Shown: piece after piece, positions 23,678 to 35,148 of the stretch
How the letters are laid out: each line of letters begins with the position of its first letter
Position numbering within the stretch: the first letter of the stretch is position 1
DNA from: Pollenia angustigena
Lineage: Eukaryota > Arthropoda > Insecta > Diptera > Polleniidae
Assembly: GCA_930367215.1 (NCBI GenBank)
Contig: OV884057.1
Span: 197,707,621-197,771,620, forward strand
Length of the DNA stretch: 64,000 bases
Direction: 5' to 3'
Notes under the pieces: generated by a model
The model's database searches: none
What the model was told of the DNA's origin: nothing
What the model saw: the letters and a program-made list of their open reading frames with translations, nothing else
Made by a program: the position numbers and the translations under genes

Positions 23678-24150
23678 AGGTGTTATCCCGTACTCAACGT
23701 TGGGAGCCCGCGGGATCACAATCTTACCGAAAACTGTTCCCGTACCCAAGGGTAAGGTAGAGCTTTTAAGGGAAAAAATTCTTCTTCTTGCACGAAGTAG
23801 CCCGTACTTTTTTATTTGGGCAAATTTATAAAATTGTTAAATAATCAGCTGTGTCAAAAATAAATAAAAAACTGCAAGCAAGTTAACCAAAATAATTAAT
23901 ATAAGAAATATTTATAGAAAAAACAATAGGAAATTTTGAAATATGTAAGTAAATGCTTGAATTTTAATTTTATGTACGTTAACGCGTCATTTATGTATTT
24001 ATTTAAACATATTTCATATTAACTATTTCTTTTTGATCAGAAATTTGGTTTTTATTATTCCCGAACTTTTTTACATTTTTGTCTATTATTGAGAGAAATT
24101 GTTCCTTACTCTCATTTTTACCCAAAAAGCACGGGATCACACCTATTGAA
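23678..24150. mobile_element. Possible nested element, TIR TAGGTGTTATCCCGT
   Basis: TAGGTGTTATCCCGTACTC near 23680 and, inverted, GCACGGGATCACACCTA near 24135 form plausible TIRs. The flanking octamers do not match, so boundaries and type are uncertain. Confidence 0.4.
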
Positions 24151-24419
24151 TGATAACTTAGAAAAAAGATATACATACATACAAATCAGTGCCGCCAACT
24201 TTTTAAATAACAAAGAACTCTGGAAATATATTTTGAAGCTATTTTAGGGGGAACATTTTTTTCAACCGTCTTAGACAATAAAATTTCATTAAAAACTTTT
24301 TTTCAGCATTTATTTTCTATATAACACAATATGACGAAAAATCCCTACGCTTCTATTTAAGTGGCAAAAATACCTACATGTAGGGATTTTCTCCTACTTC
24401 TGGCAACACTGATTGGCAT

Positions 24420-26363
24420 AGACATTCATCCAGAAATGGGTATGATTATTTAAGATTACTTTTTAGTGAAAATAAAGATCAGTTTTCTATGAAAATTTTA
24501 ATTAGTATTTGAAAGCGGTGTTGAGTCTTTTCCAACTAACAAGCAATATCAACATTAAGGAAGTATGTAATAAAAAACTTAAAATAATTATTTATCTATT
24601 CGAACAAGTTATAGCATTTTAAACTAAAATATATCGTCAAATTTTTTGCAAACGGACTACACTACACAAAACGGACTAGACTACACAAATATTCAAAATC
24701 GAATTTTTGATTGAATATGGTTTGTCTTTTACAACTGCAAGATCACGCATGGCGACTTTTTTAATAAATTCAAACGCAAATAACTCTTTTTCACTTTTTT
24801 TGCTTCTCCTGTTATAGAAAATAAAAATGTAGCTGCCTCTGTCTGCATTTCAGGTAACGATATGTAGTTTTTTATACGGTTTAAATTAATTATAATAATG
24901 TTAACAAATCAGCACCTGCTTAAATAAACAAAACCCATAAATTATCACAAAATATACAAAATACTACAAATTATATTTAAAATAATGACACTGGTCAACA
25001 CACTAAAAGTTTCATGGAGCTTTATTTTTAAGGATATAATGATATTGAGTATTTGCATTATTAACACCATTTTTTATATTAACTAATCGCTTAATATTTC
25101 ACAAATGAATCTACAAACTTTAAAATATATTCTGGCTTATTAATCTACACAAAAAACTTATTTAAATAGAATCGCATTGGCGTGTGTATCAGGATATTTA
25201 ACTTGTATTGGAAGGATGTTCAAAATTATTTTTTTTTAGATTAGTGCTTAAAACTTTGAAAATCCAATTGGTTACCCCTTTTTTTCAATGTATGCACAAA
25301 CTAGACATTCCAACGAACTTATTTTAGTAAAAATGTTATCCAATTTTCTGCATGTTTTAAATAGTACCAAAAATAACAAGCTTCAGAATGACTATGGGGC
25401 CCCTGCCAGATGATTGGTGTCCCAAATTTAATAGTGGATCATTTCCCAATTTACCAGCGACGTTCAGAAACTGCGCAGCTTTGTCTAACAATATGTAGCT
25501 CTTATTATTTGTCTTGATTGGAAATATTAATTTAAAAATATTTGAAATCTGCAACTTTCCCGAAGTCTCAAGGTTAACGATTTTGTGCAAGAATATGTTA
25601 ACACAAAACTGTCTGGATTATTTGTGCAAAGTCTTTTCTGCGTAGCCATTTTGTTATTGATGATAACTTTTACAAAAAGCTACAATTATTTTGAATGGGG
25701 TTAAAAAGGATAGTTTAAAGTTTTAAATATCTCTAAAACAAGAGCTGGTAGACTAATGTTATATTTGTAATGAGTAATTGACGATATATTTTTTTACAGA
25801 AAATTTACATAAAAAAAGTTTTAAGGTCTAAATCAAAAACACAAAAATTTCAATATCCTTGCAATAACAGTACGATATGCTGATGTATTCAATAATGTTA
25901 CCCTACTCAACTAAAAGAGATTCAAGAGTCTGAAAGACCGGCCGCGAAAAACTGACCGAATAAATCTGAAAACGATTTAAACTGTTCAAATAATATATGT
26001 ATGTCACTATATCTTGAAAACTAGAGCTGTTTGAGAAAAACTTATGACACCATCGCCATCGGCTGACGAAAATACATGAGGATCAGCAATTTTTTATAAA
26101 ATAAACTTTTAAAAACCTCGATTTTGTTGTGCAGTGTATTTGATTTATTTGAAAAAAAGGTCTATATAAAATTGATTTCAACAATTTAAAAATAAATATT
26201 TATTAAATTGTGTACTCAATAAATATAACAAAAAATCAATTACTAGAAGCAAAATCTTTTCTGCTACATTTTCGTCATTTTCTGTAATTAAAATTTAGTG
26301 CACATGCTGTATTAAAAAGGGTTTTTGTGATTGTATTGATGTTTGCTAATACAAAAGTATTTA
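24420..26363. other. AT-rich DNA, no recognised feature
   Basis: No coding region or transposon boundary identified. The phrase GGACTACACTACACAAAACGG near 24654 is a short local repeat. A 77-codon minus frame at 25357 has no recognisable motif. Confidence 0.35.
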
Positions 26364-27265
26364 TACCCAGCTAGCATTTGGAAGATTATTTTACAAGCGA
26401 GTCAATTTTGCGACTCCTATTTTAATCGTCTAGACGATTGTTGGAGCAAAAATAAATTTTACTGTTCCAAATGATGATTTTGCGAGTAATTTTGACGATT
26501 GTTAAACGAGCTAATCGTCGTTTAGAAATTTTGGCGACCTTTGAACGATTATTATTTCACCGTAATCGTATATTACTCTTGTAATTTATGTTTTTGCAAT
26601 CATTTTGATGATTTTTGGAAGGTGGCAACTTCTCCAACTCATTTATAAGGAATGCCATAAAAACAAAATTCTGAGCGATGATGTTGCTGCAAAGGTAAGC
26701 TGGCGGGGAACAAACAACAACTTTTTTTTCGTTTTCTTTTCAAAGACGTCTTCATTCGAAATTCCCCATAGCTGGCGATGCAGAGATGAATAAAGTATTT
26801 CAGCAACACTTTGTACATGCATGCTGCTGATCGACTACGAAAGGGTAACTGATCCAAAAAGGTTGACGAAATTTAATATATAATAATAAAACTAATTTAA
26901 TTTTTCTTTTTATCTACATACGTACAAATATTTTTGATCTCAACATGGATTCTTTTAATTTATTTTTAAAGTATATAAAACACAAATAATGCTCTTATTT
27001 TATACCTCACTGTTAGGCATTTTAGAATCAATTAAAGGCATTTTTGGCGATTGCTATAAGACTTTTTTAAAGTAGTAATAAAATAGTCTTACCCGATAAT
27101 TTTATGCGCATCGTAATCGACCCATATGAAAGAGTCGCTGTAAGGACACAGTTTCTCCCGTTGCACTGAACTTGCGCGATCGGAGTACGATTTAGTGGAC
27201 GATTTATTTAATCGCCTGCTCCGGTCGCGAAAGATTGTTCTACGATTGAAAACGCTTGTTGGGTA
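26364..27265. mobile_element. TA-flanked element (898 bp), TIR CCCAGCTAGCATTT
   Basis: The element is 26366-27263. Left CCCAGCTAGCATTTGG and right (inward) CCCAACAAGCGTTTTC are imperfect TIRs, with TA on both sides. ACGATTG/CAATCGT phrases are repeated in the sub-terminal zones. A short relative with the same termini is at 63650-63839. It is likely a Tc1/mariner-dependent non-autonomous element. Confidence 0.6.
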
Positions 27266-27565
27266 AGGATGTGTTTGTTTATATGTTTTGTATTTGTAAT
27301 GTTACAAATGTGTCAGGCACACACATACACAGGCGAGTGCATACTCGAATACTACATCACTTACAGACTTGTCTATTATTAAAATGTTTACTTTTAGATA
27401 AATTGTTGATTGTAATTCAATGAAAAAGGGGTTGTTTGTTATTACTAAATACATGTATCTTGATAAACAATAGATTTTGAAACTCACTTTAAATATCTTA
27501 AATGGCTTAGTAATAGATATATACATATATATATATATGAATATATAATTAATTATATATATAGT
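27266..27565. other. AT-rich DNA with TA microsatellite
   Basis: Contains TATATA runs (27516-27565) and no gene. Confidence 0.4.
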
Positions 27566-28088
27566 TTTGATGAAGCGTATAGTATAGCAGAAACGTAATC
27601 TATAGGTGATACTGAGAAATTTGGCTCAGGAGCCCCCCAAAATTTCAAAATAGATATTTTTCCATATTTTAATAAATTCTGAATTTTCTTCGATTTTTTT
27701 CGAGATTTTTTTTTTTTTTTTTTGCAGATTATGAAAGTGCAGATAATTTCCAACAACTTTTATTACGATAAAATTTTTTGTTTGCGAACTCCTTTTTGTA
27801 GAAAAATCGAAGAAAATTCAGAACTTATTAGTTAAAACTTAATTTTAGGCTACTTTCAAACAAGTCCAGATTGAGAAATCTACTGTAATTCTATCCGATT
27901 TTATGACGATTTTAATTAAATTTTTCTATGAATATATGGAAAAATATCTATTGTGAAATTTTGCGGGGCTCCAAACCCGACTTAGAGCTATGGTCTCTTG
28001 AGCAAAATTTCTCAGAATCACCTATAGATTACGTTTTTGCTATACGCTTCATCAAAATAAATCGTTCCATACAATTTGACCCGCCCTA
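27566..28088. mobile_element. Inverted-repeat element with TTGATGAAGCGTATAG arms
   Basis: 27567-27620 and 28003-28057 are inverted copies of about 50 bp (TTTGATGAAGCGTATAGYAT.. AATCTATAGGTGAT). The right side continues to GACCCGCCCTA at 28088, which resembles the right terminus of the neighbouring hAT at 32183. The left terminus appears lost in a TA microsatellite. No protein. Confidence 0.55.
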
Positions 28089-29314
28089 ATGTATATTAAG
28101 GTAGGTCGAAAAAAAAAGTTGTGCCAGTCACCCCCTAGAATGAAAGATATGTCAATGAAGTTTCTAAAACAGGAACAATTTTTTTTTTGCCACGCCCCAA
28201 AATACAGCACTTTTGGGTTTTTTATATGTAGCGCTGCCATTTAAAGTCCGATGTCATCATTTCGCATATTGTTGTTCATGGCTTGAAAGTGTCTTCCTTT
28301 TTGCCTTTGGTGACTTTTTAATCCGAGCTCAAACTCTGGGCGCCACTTATGACATCTCGGATCCTTCCTCCAAATGTGAAATTTTGTTCACGTGCCAAGC
28401 AAGCCCTGCTAAAACTTAGTATGTATAGCTTTTAATATGCTCACTTTTATTACACGCCTCCAAATTATTAAGCCCCTTACTTCTTTTTCACATACATATT
28501 ACATTAAACCAGTTAGAAGCCAATATAAACCAAAAAATGTTCATCTGTCACGTCCTAGAATAAAAGGTATATTGTTTAAGATTGAAGCACTTTAAAAAAA
28601 TTGTTTTAGCCACGCCCTAAATTACAGCTCTTTTTGCTATATATATATATGTAGCATCGTCATTTAAAGTCAAATTTCATCGTATTGTATATCATTAATA
28701 ATGGCTAGAATATGGCTTAATTTTTTTATTTAATGCTTTTTTTAAACTAATTTAAAATTCTAGATGGGATTTATGGTATCTCGGATCCTTCCCCTCTGAT
28801 GTTTAATTTTTTACAAGCCAAGGAAGTCCTTCTAAATATTAGTGTAAATAGCTTTTAATATACTCGCCGCGGTTAAATTTAATTTATAGAATTTCCTTAC
28901 CATTACAGTATAACCTAGCCAAATGAAGTCTCGCCAAGATTAACATACACCGACTACCCAATTTATAATTTCCCTCATATGTATATGTTATGAGTAGGGA
29001 TGCGATTTCCATGCAAATGCATGTTTTTTGTGGATAGTCTAAGAACGATGAAGACAAATTATCTTTCCGAATCATTTAATTTACGTTAAAATGGCATCGA
29101 TTTGTTTTTGCATATTGTTGCATATTTTTGTAAAAATTCATTTTTTTACATATTTATGTTCTAAATGCATATTTTTGCATATTTTGAGGGATTTTTTATT
29201 TCCATATTATAAAAAAAAGTTCTTAAAAATTTTTTAAATACATAAGAAAAACTTTCCAAAAAATTTTATACCGCGTTGCAGAGAATTTAGAAGTCAATTC
29301 GATAATATTGCAAT

Positions 29315-29510
29315 TTTTAATGCAATGTTTCCCTTGATTCACCTTCCACTGCAGCCAGTAGTAAAAAAAATGGGAGCTTGGCTAGATGCTTCAGAATTCT
29401 ATCCTATTAAAAAAACTTCGAGTTATTTAAGAATGTTTGAAGAGCTTGTTGATGCCGATAATTGTGCAATTAAAAAAATGAAAATAAATATTAAATATAA
29501 ATAACATCAG
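29315..29510 (+). pseudogene. hAT-type transposase fragment (CGGBP1-like)
   Basis: The open stretch reads LPLQPVVKKMGAWLDASEFY followed by EELVDADNCAIKKMK and a stop. The pattern LP.QPV..(R/K).G(T/A)WL.A..(Y/F)Y is recurrent in insect hAT-like transposases related to CGG-repeat binding proteins. Only about 60 codons remain, without the catalytic core. The position inside TIRs of a hAT element supports the assignment. Confidence 0.5.
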
Positions 29511-29567
29511 CAGTCAATTACCATTTGTATTTTCCAATTACGGATATTATGGTGAAACAATAACTAA

Positions 29568-29735
29568 TTAAGGCCGTTACACACTATCCCACAAAGTCTT
29601 ACGTAATTTATGAAAATGCAACCCTGTCTTGATAAGTTGTTATTGTTTTTTGATAATTTATAAACAATAATTAGATCAGGGAAGCATTTTCATAATATAC
29701 GAAAGATTTTGTGGGATAGCGTGTAACGGCCTTTA
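29568..29735. mobile_element. 162-bp hairpin MITE, TTA duplication
   Basis: The element is 29571-29732, with arms AGGCCGTTACACACTATCCC.. and the near-perfect reverse complement. TTA lies on both sides (29568-29570 and 29733-29735), a Harbinger-type target. It is nested in the hAT at 28995-30118. Confidence 0.75.
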
Positions 29736-30307
29736 GGAGGGACTTAGTTCACTTAATACTCAAGTGAAATAAATTGATATTGCAAAATTAAAATATAACA
29801 ATGTGGAAGGAGGGATAATAGCCCGACAAATTAAAAAAAAAAATCCAAACGTTTTGCGAAAAAATTAAGGATTTCAAAAAATAAAATAAATAAAATTAAA
29901 AATATTTTTGATCTGATCTAGAAACAAAGTGGGATCTGCAATCAAATTTTTCCAAAATGCATTTTTGTTTTTAGTAAAATTAAAAAACGATTTTTTATAA
30001 AATTTTTTAAAGTTTTTAGTGCATATTTTTTAATTTTTTTAGTTCATAAATTGGATGTTTTAGTGCATATTTTATGCGCATATTTTCGATTTTTTAGTGC
30101 ATGATAATCTCATCCCTAGTTATGAGGCATTCACTTTTACGCATTTAAATTATTTTGTATTTTTTAATTTTTAGAACTAAGTAATTTCTTTAGATTTTTT
30201 AGTTCTTGTTTTACCTCTGTACCAGGGTTTCATATTTAACATTATATTTGCTTTTACAGTAGAATATGCCATAAAAAAACTTGGCCTGATGATGAAATAA
30301 TAAAAAT

Positions 30308-30888
30308 TTTTTTTTTTTACTGTTAGGACCAGCACTCAGGGGATGACCCCTACTAATGCATTGCATTGTGTTGGAACTAGGAAAATAGGTTGTGGGAAGA
30401 AGGATAAAGGGAGTAGTGTTTATGAACATTCGATTTGAACTTAATAATGTTGTTAGTGAGAGGGAAGACTTCTGCAGGAAGGTTATTCCACAAACGAACC
30501 GTGCGGGGAAAAAACGAATTCTCACTGTAATGCGTTGTACGATTCACCTGCCAATCGACCACATAAGGATGGGCTCTTGAGGAAAAACGTGTATTACGAA
30601 CAAACGTACGGGTTTCGGGAACCGGATCCCTAACTTCGTCAGAACACATCCCATTGTAGTAACGATAAAACCTTCGCCCTCTGCTGCACGCGGTCGAGAA
30701 GCTCCAAAATAGACTTTGAAGCACCGGCCCACACATGAGAGTTGTATTCCATACGCGGTCGGATATAGGTGGTATAAATAGTAAGGAGATCAGATGGAGT
30801 GAAGTATATCTTACACCGTCTTAGAAAACCGAGGCACTTGAATGCTTCTTTCGACACCTTGAATATATGTTCTGTCCATCGGTAATTT
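30308..30888 (-). pseudogene. Non-LTR retrotransposon (LINE) ORF2 3' end, broken
   Basis: Minus-strand frames at 30639-30857 and 30377-30736 encode the tail of a reverse-transcriptase ORF. The first has the post-RT motif TIYTTYIRPRMEYNSHVWAG with LLDRVQQRA. The second has RRFYRYYNGMCSDEV, RNTRFSSRAHPY and FFPRTVRLWNNLPAEVFP. They are in different frames with a short deletion near 30690, so the copy is dead. A T run at 30307-30318 is the poly(A) tail on the minus strand. The catalytic YADD region is absent (5' truncation). It is of the CR1/Jockey group by motif style and distinct from the LINE at 58 kb. Confidence 0.82.
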
Positions 30889-31270
30889 TAGGGCGTAAGG
30901 AAAAAGTGAGAATATAAAAAATTTAACTTATAAAGTTTTAGAAGGAAATCTTTTCTAGTTATGAAATGTTCGACATAAGAGGGGAAGCATCCGATGTTTT
31001 ATAAATGTCATCTAGAATTTGAAGTGAGATTAAAAACGCATTAAATACAGAAATAAAGCCATATTCTAGCCATTAAGAATCCATATAGAATTTTAAGTTA
31101 GTTTAAAAAAAGCATTATATACAAAAATTAAGCCATATTCTAGCCATTAACAATGATATAAGATACGATGAAATTGGACTTTAAATGACGATGCTACATA
31201 TATATAGCAAAAAGAGCTGTAATTTAGGGCGTGGCTAAAACAATTTTTTTTAAGTGCGTCAAACTAATTA

Positions 31271-32124
31271 AATATACCTTTTTTTCTAGGGCGTGACTGA
31301 TGAAAATTTTTTGGGTTGTATTGGCTTCTACCTGTTTTTATGTAATATGTATGTGAAAAAGAAAAAAAGGGGCTTAATTTGGAGGCGTGTTATAAAAGTG
31401 AGCATATAAAAAGCTATACATACTAAGTTTTAGAAGGGCTTTCTTAGCACTTGAAACAAATTTGGCATTTGGGGGAAGGATCCGAGATGGCATAAGTGGC
31501 GCCCAGAGTTTGAGCTCGGATTAAAAAGTCATCAAAGGCAAAAATGAAGTCACTGTCAAGCCATGAACAACGATATGCGGTATGATGAGATCGGACTTTA
31601 AATGGCAGCGCTACATATAAAAAACCAAAAGTGATGTATTTTGGGGCGTGGCAAAAAAGAATTTTTTCCTGTTTTAGAAGCTTCATTCACATAATTAAAT
31701 ATACCTTTTTTTCTAGGGCGTGACTGATGAAAATTTTTTGGGTTGTATTGGCTTCTACCTGTTTTTATGTAATATGTATGTGAAAAAGAAAAAAAGGGGC
31801 TTAATTTGGAGGCGTGTTATAAAAGTGAGCATATAAAAAGCTATACATACTAAGTTTTAGAAGGGCTTTCTTAGCACTTGAAACAAATTTGGCATTTGGG
31901 GGAAGGATCCGAGATGGCATAAGTGGCGCCCAGAGTTTGAGCTCGGATTAAAAAGTCATCAAAGGCAAAAATGAAGTCACTGTCAAGCCATGAACAACGA
32001 TATGCGGTATGATGAGATCGGACTTTAAATGGCAGCGCTACATATAAAAAACCAAAAGTGATGTATTTTGGGGCGTGGCAAAAAAGAATTTTTTCCTGTT
32101 TTAGAAGCTTCATTCACATATCTT
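31271..32124. repeat. 427-bp direct tandem duplication
   Basis: 31271-31697 and 31698-32124 are essentially identical head-to-tail units inside the right arm of the hAT at 28097-32183. The identical 80-codon minus frames at 31444-31686 and 31871-32113 are a by-product. The left arm has only one such unit, so the duplication is a later, right-arm-specific event. Confidence 0.9.
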
Positions 32125-32604
32125 TCATTCTAGGGGGTGACTGCCACAACTTTTTTTTTTTGTATGGAGGTCGACCCGGTCTAATGTATATATATTAGTC
32201 ACAATGTTTTATTTAAAAATCTTTATTTAATATACTTCGTTTTAAACTAGACTATTGGTAGAGAAAATCTGCCAAAGGGGTTTGAAAATTTAGCTCGGGT
32301 TCCCGAAATATCGGCACCTCAAGTTTTTGAATTTTTTGAAAAGGTGTTTGGTATAAGTCAAACAAAATATACTTAATGTTTTTCTGAGCTGAAATACTAT
32401 TTCAGATGTCTTCAGAAGAATCGTTTAGCGATTCTTTGAATAATTTTATTTTTTAACATTTATGCAATTCAAAACACAAACTAAAAAAAATAATGTTTTG
32501 CCGTACTTATTTTATTATGTAGTTTGATTTTTGTCGGTTAAAATATATTTTGTAAAAGCAAAAATTTTAAAGGATATTCTGTTTAAGAAATAAATAAATT
32601 AAAA

Positions 32605-33110
32605 ACTAAACTAAAAAACGCGTTTTATGCGCATTAAATATGCAGTAAAAACTGGAAAATATGCCCTGAAAAATGTTAAAAATATGCCCTAAAAATTAAA
32701 AATTGCTTATTTGAAGACACTATATTCAACAATTAAAAAACCCAAATTTAAAACAAAAAACCTGTTAATATTATCGCTTAAGCCCATTTTAGGTTAAAAT
32801 GTATTAACGCCGAATATTATCTAGATATTAACATCCATCTGGGTTTTTGTCCTAAGGGGATTAAAGTTACGGTAGCTTAATTGGTAACAAATGTTAACAT
32901 TTAAAAGGAAGTTGAAGCTTTTTAAGGATGGGAGCTTTAAGCAAATGTGAACCGATTCGAAAATAGTTTAATTTGCAGTAAAATATTTTTGGGACTTATT
33001 TAATTTCAATACATTACGATGGACTTTGTTAGATCACTTTAAAGAGTGATTCTGAGTCGATCGGAATAGTAAAAGATTGGTCTAGATACAAATCGCATAG
33101 CATATATCCA
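32605..33110. repeat. Left arm of a dispersed long inverted repeat
   Basis: Blocks including TATGCCCTAAAAATTAAAAA, GGTTTTTGTCCTAAGGGGAT(T), GTTACGGTAGCTTAATTGG and ATCGCATAGCATATATCC reappear in reverse orientation at 39809-40412. The arm is about 170 bp shorter than its partner because of an internal deletion. The arms are 6.7 kb apart; the intervening DNA is itself made of transposons. The beginning (TTTATGCGCATTAAA.. AATATGCCCTGAAAA) also resembles 4.68 kb. Confidence 0.75.
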
Positions 33111-34174
33111 CTTTTTGGCATTTTAGAATTATTTTCATAACAAAATCAAAGTTAGCTAAACTTTGACTTAACTGCCCAAAATACATATTTTCTGTAATTA
33201 TTCTTCAAAATCCTTGCTTACGTGCCTTTTGTATACCAGCATATTTATCATATTTTTGGGCAGTTTTAAAATAATTTCATATAAAACATCAAAGTAAGCT
33301 GCACACATAAAAGATATAGTGTCAACTTTTTCAAATAAATATCCAATTTAAGCTGTTTATAAAAACAAAAATCGCAAACAAGTCAAGTTGTCATCATTAT
33401 AATTCATTTATTTTGTTTGCGTTTACCTACACTCATGCATTTAGTTTTCGGTTACAGCAACTTAACCACGATTATATGAAAGGAATATTAAATCATAGGC
33501 CTGAAACAGAATAAAGTAGTTGTAGTAGTATCTGAAGCTGCCGAATGCTCTGTTGCGCAACAAAGTTCAAAATTTCCGATTTTCGCTTAAACTGCAAGAC
33601 TTTTACAACTACGTATTCTGTTGACTACTTTGTAACATCCGTTTTTAGTTTTTCACAGCTTGCAGCGCTATTCTTAATGTTGTACTTCAACGACTATTCT
33701 GTTTGCCACTTTATTGTTACCATTTTGGCTACCTCGTTCATTATAAAAATGCATAACAAATGACTACAGGTTGTTTGAACGTCATTGTTCTTATCAATTT
33801 ATTATTAAAAACGGTGTTACTCCTCCTTCAAACACTTCACTTTAGCTGCACTTTTATGCAGGTAACAACAATAGCGTGCGTACCTGCACATTAAGGCAGC
33901 TAAATACACTAAGATAGCTGCATTTTTGATTTATCTGCACAAAAAATCGTGCAAAGAAGATTGTGCAGCTAAGTCAAAATTGCTGCACCTGAATTATTTT
34001 AAAGCAGATTTCGGGTATTGATAACGAAGCAGTTTTTACTCAATGTGAAACTTCTATTAGTCATCGCCCAGACTTGCAATTTTTAAAAATTCTGCTTTGA
34101 AATTGCATTAGTGTCCAGTACCCATGTTCTGTAACTTTAGTGCGAACTTCTTGCATCGAAAAGATGTGAAACAA
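33111..34174. other. AT-rich DNA, no gene seen
   Basis: CTGCAC/GTGCAG phrases recur between 33840 and 33990 and could be a small unassigned MITE. No coding sequence was recognised; the 72-codon frame at 33545 has no motif. Confidence 0.35.
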
Positions 34175-34204
34175 AATATTCCATCGTTTCTCGTAAAGTG
34201 AGAA

Positions 34205-34370
34205 AAATGTGTGTCTGTAACTCATGTCGAAAACTATCAAAAGAGATTACGTCGTTACGTAATAAATGTCATAATATTGCACTCGAAGACGATGTGACAT
34301 TGCAGACGTTCAGAACGCCAGTAACACATATCGTTGACGGCGACCAAAATTTACTTAGATTGAAATTGAC
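34205..34370 (+). pseudogene. Coding-like segment in left palindrome arm
   Basis: Reads inward as SKEITSLRNKCHNI, DDVTLQTFRTPVTHIVDG and then breaks. The mirrored arm at 36571-36852 encodes the same peptide with substitutions and runs further. I do not recognise the protein. A small insertion and stops interrupt this copy. Confidence 0.4.
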
Positions 34371-35148
34371 TTAAACGGCAAAAACACAACCGTCCGCTAT
34401 GCCAAATTGTGTAAAGAGCGACTTTAATGTTTGTTGTTTGAAAACGAGCTTTGAGGACATTCGTATATTATATAAAAATGTTGAAAGCAAAATAATAAAA
34501 GAATGAAAAATGTGCCAAGAATAAAATATTATTATTATTATTCTTAGCATTTTGCATTTTTAATTGTTTTTTAGTGTTAAAATTTTTTTATATTCGTGAG
34601 TTTATTTGACAGTTCAAAGCGGGAACTTTTCTCACCAAAATGTTACAGACACACTTTTTCTGTAAATTGGCTAGTAATTTCCTTACGTGACAGCTTGTAC
34701 TCGCCAAAAAAAAGTTACAGACACAGTTAAGTGAGAAAAACAGCTGTTTGTTTCAATTTATGGCATTTTTGTTTAATTTCACACATTTCAATCGAAAACT
34801 TTACGAAATATTGCCTTTCCTCTTCTCCTTTTTATATTTTATACATAAAAATGTACATGTGGGACTAACAAAACAGTGTCCATGTTCTGTTACATGGGGT
34901 CTTCACCTGACAATTTTTTGTCATACCAAACGTCAAAGTCCATTTAAAAAGAACTCGAACATTTTTGTCAGCGTTTTTTTAATATGAAGTTTGACGTTTG
35001 GTATGACAAAAAATTGTCAGGTGAAGACGCTATGTAACTCTTGCGTCGAAATACTTTCTTGAAATGTATGAAATGAAACAAAAATGCTATAAATTGAAAC
35101 AAACTGCTGTTTTTCTCTCTAAACTGTGTGTGTAACTTTTTGGCGAGT

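Larger units (their letters stand above)
22640..24419. mobile_element. Composite hAT element (1764 bp), duplication ATTGGCAT
   Basis: The element is 22648-24411, with left end CTGTGCTGCCAGTGG and right end (inward) CAGTGTTGCCAGAAGTAGG. ATTGGCAT flanks it perfectly (22640-22647 and 24412-24419). Sub-terminal text with TCCCTACG/CCCTACA phrases recurs at 56.58-57.91 kb, where a relative lies. Other elements have inserted within it (22784-23584, 22921-23168 and 23680-24150). No transposase frame remains. Confidence 0.85.
28987..30126 (+). mobile_element. hAT element (1124 bp), duplication GTTATGAG
   Basis: The element is 28995-30118. Left TAGGGATGCGATTTCCATGC and right (inward) TAGGGATGAGATTATCATGC are TIRs. 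GTTATGAG is perfect on both sides (28987-28994 and 30119-30126). Sub-terminal regions are rich in GCATATTTTTGCAT-like phrases, which also occur at 1, 4.68, 32.62 and 39.35 kb. It contains a transposase remnant and a nested hairpin MITE (29571-29732). Confidence 0.88.
28089..32191. mobile_element. Long-inverted-repeat hAT (4087 bp), duplication ATGTATAT
   Basis: The element is 28097-32183, with left TAAGGTAGGTCGAAA and right (inward) TAGACCGGGTCGACC. ATGTATAT is perfect at 28089-28096 and 32184-32191. The left arm (28097-28870) and right arm (30890-32183) are inverted relatives over hundreds of bases, sharing CAGTCACCCCCTAG, GCCACGCCC, TTTAAAGTC and GGATCC-containing blocks. The right arm has a 427-bp internal duplication. 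The middle carries a second hAT (28995-30118) and a LINE 3' end (30308-30888). No own transposase was found, so it is non-autonomous with Foldback-like arms. Confidence 0.78.

Noticed and set aside
23678..24150. hAT insertion with TIR TAGGTGTTATCCC
   Set aside because: TIRs look plausible but the flanking octamers (TTCAACAT vs TTGAATGA) do not match, so I did not claim a hAT duplication.
30211..30525. 104-codon minus frame
   Set aside because: Shadow of the LINE C-terminal frame and its 3' UTR/poly(A) tail.
31444..32113. Two identical 80-codon minus-strand frames
   Set aside because: They are copies in the 427-bp tandem duplication inside a hAT arm, and related blocks in the opposite arm do not keep the frame.
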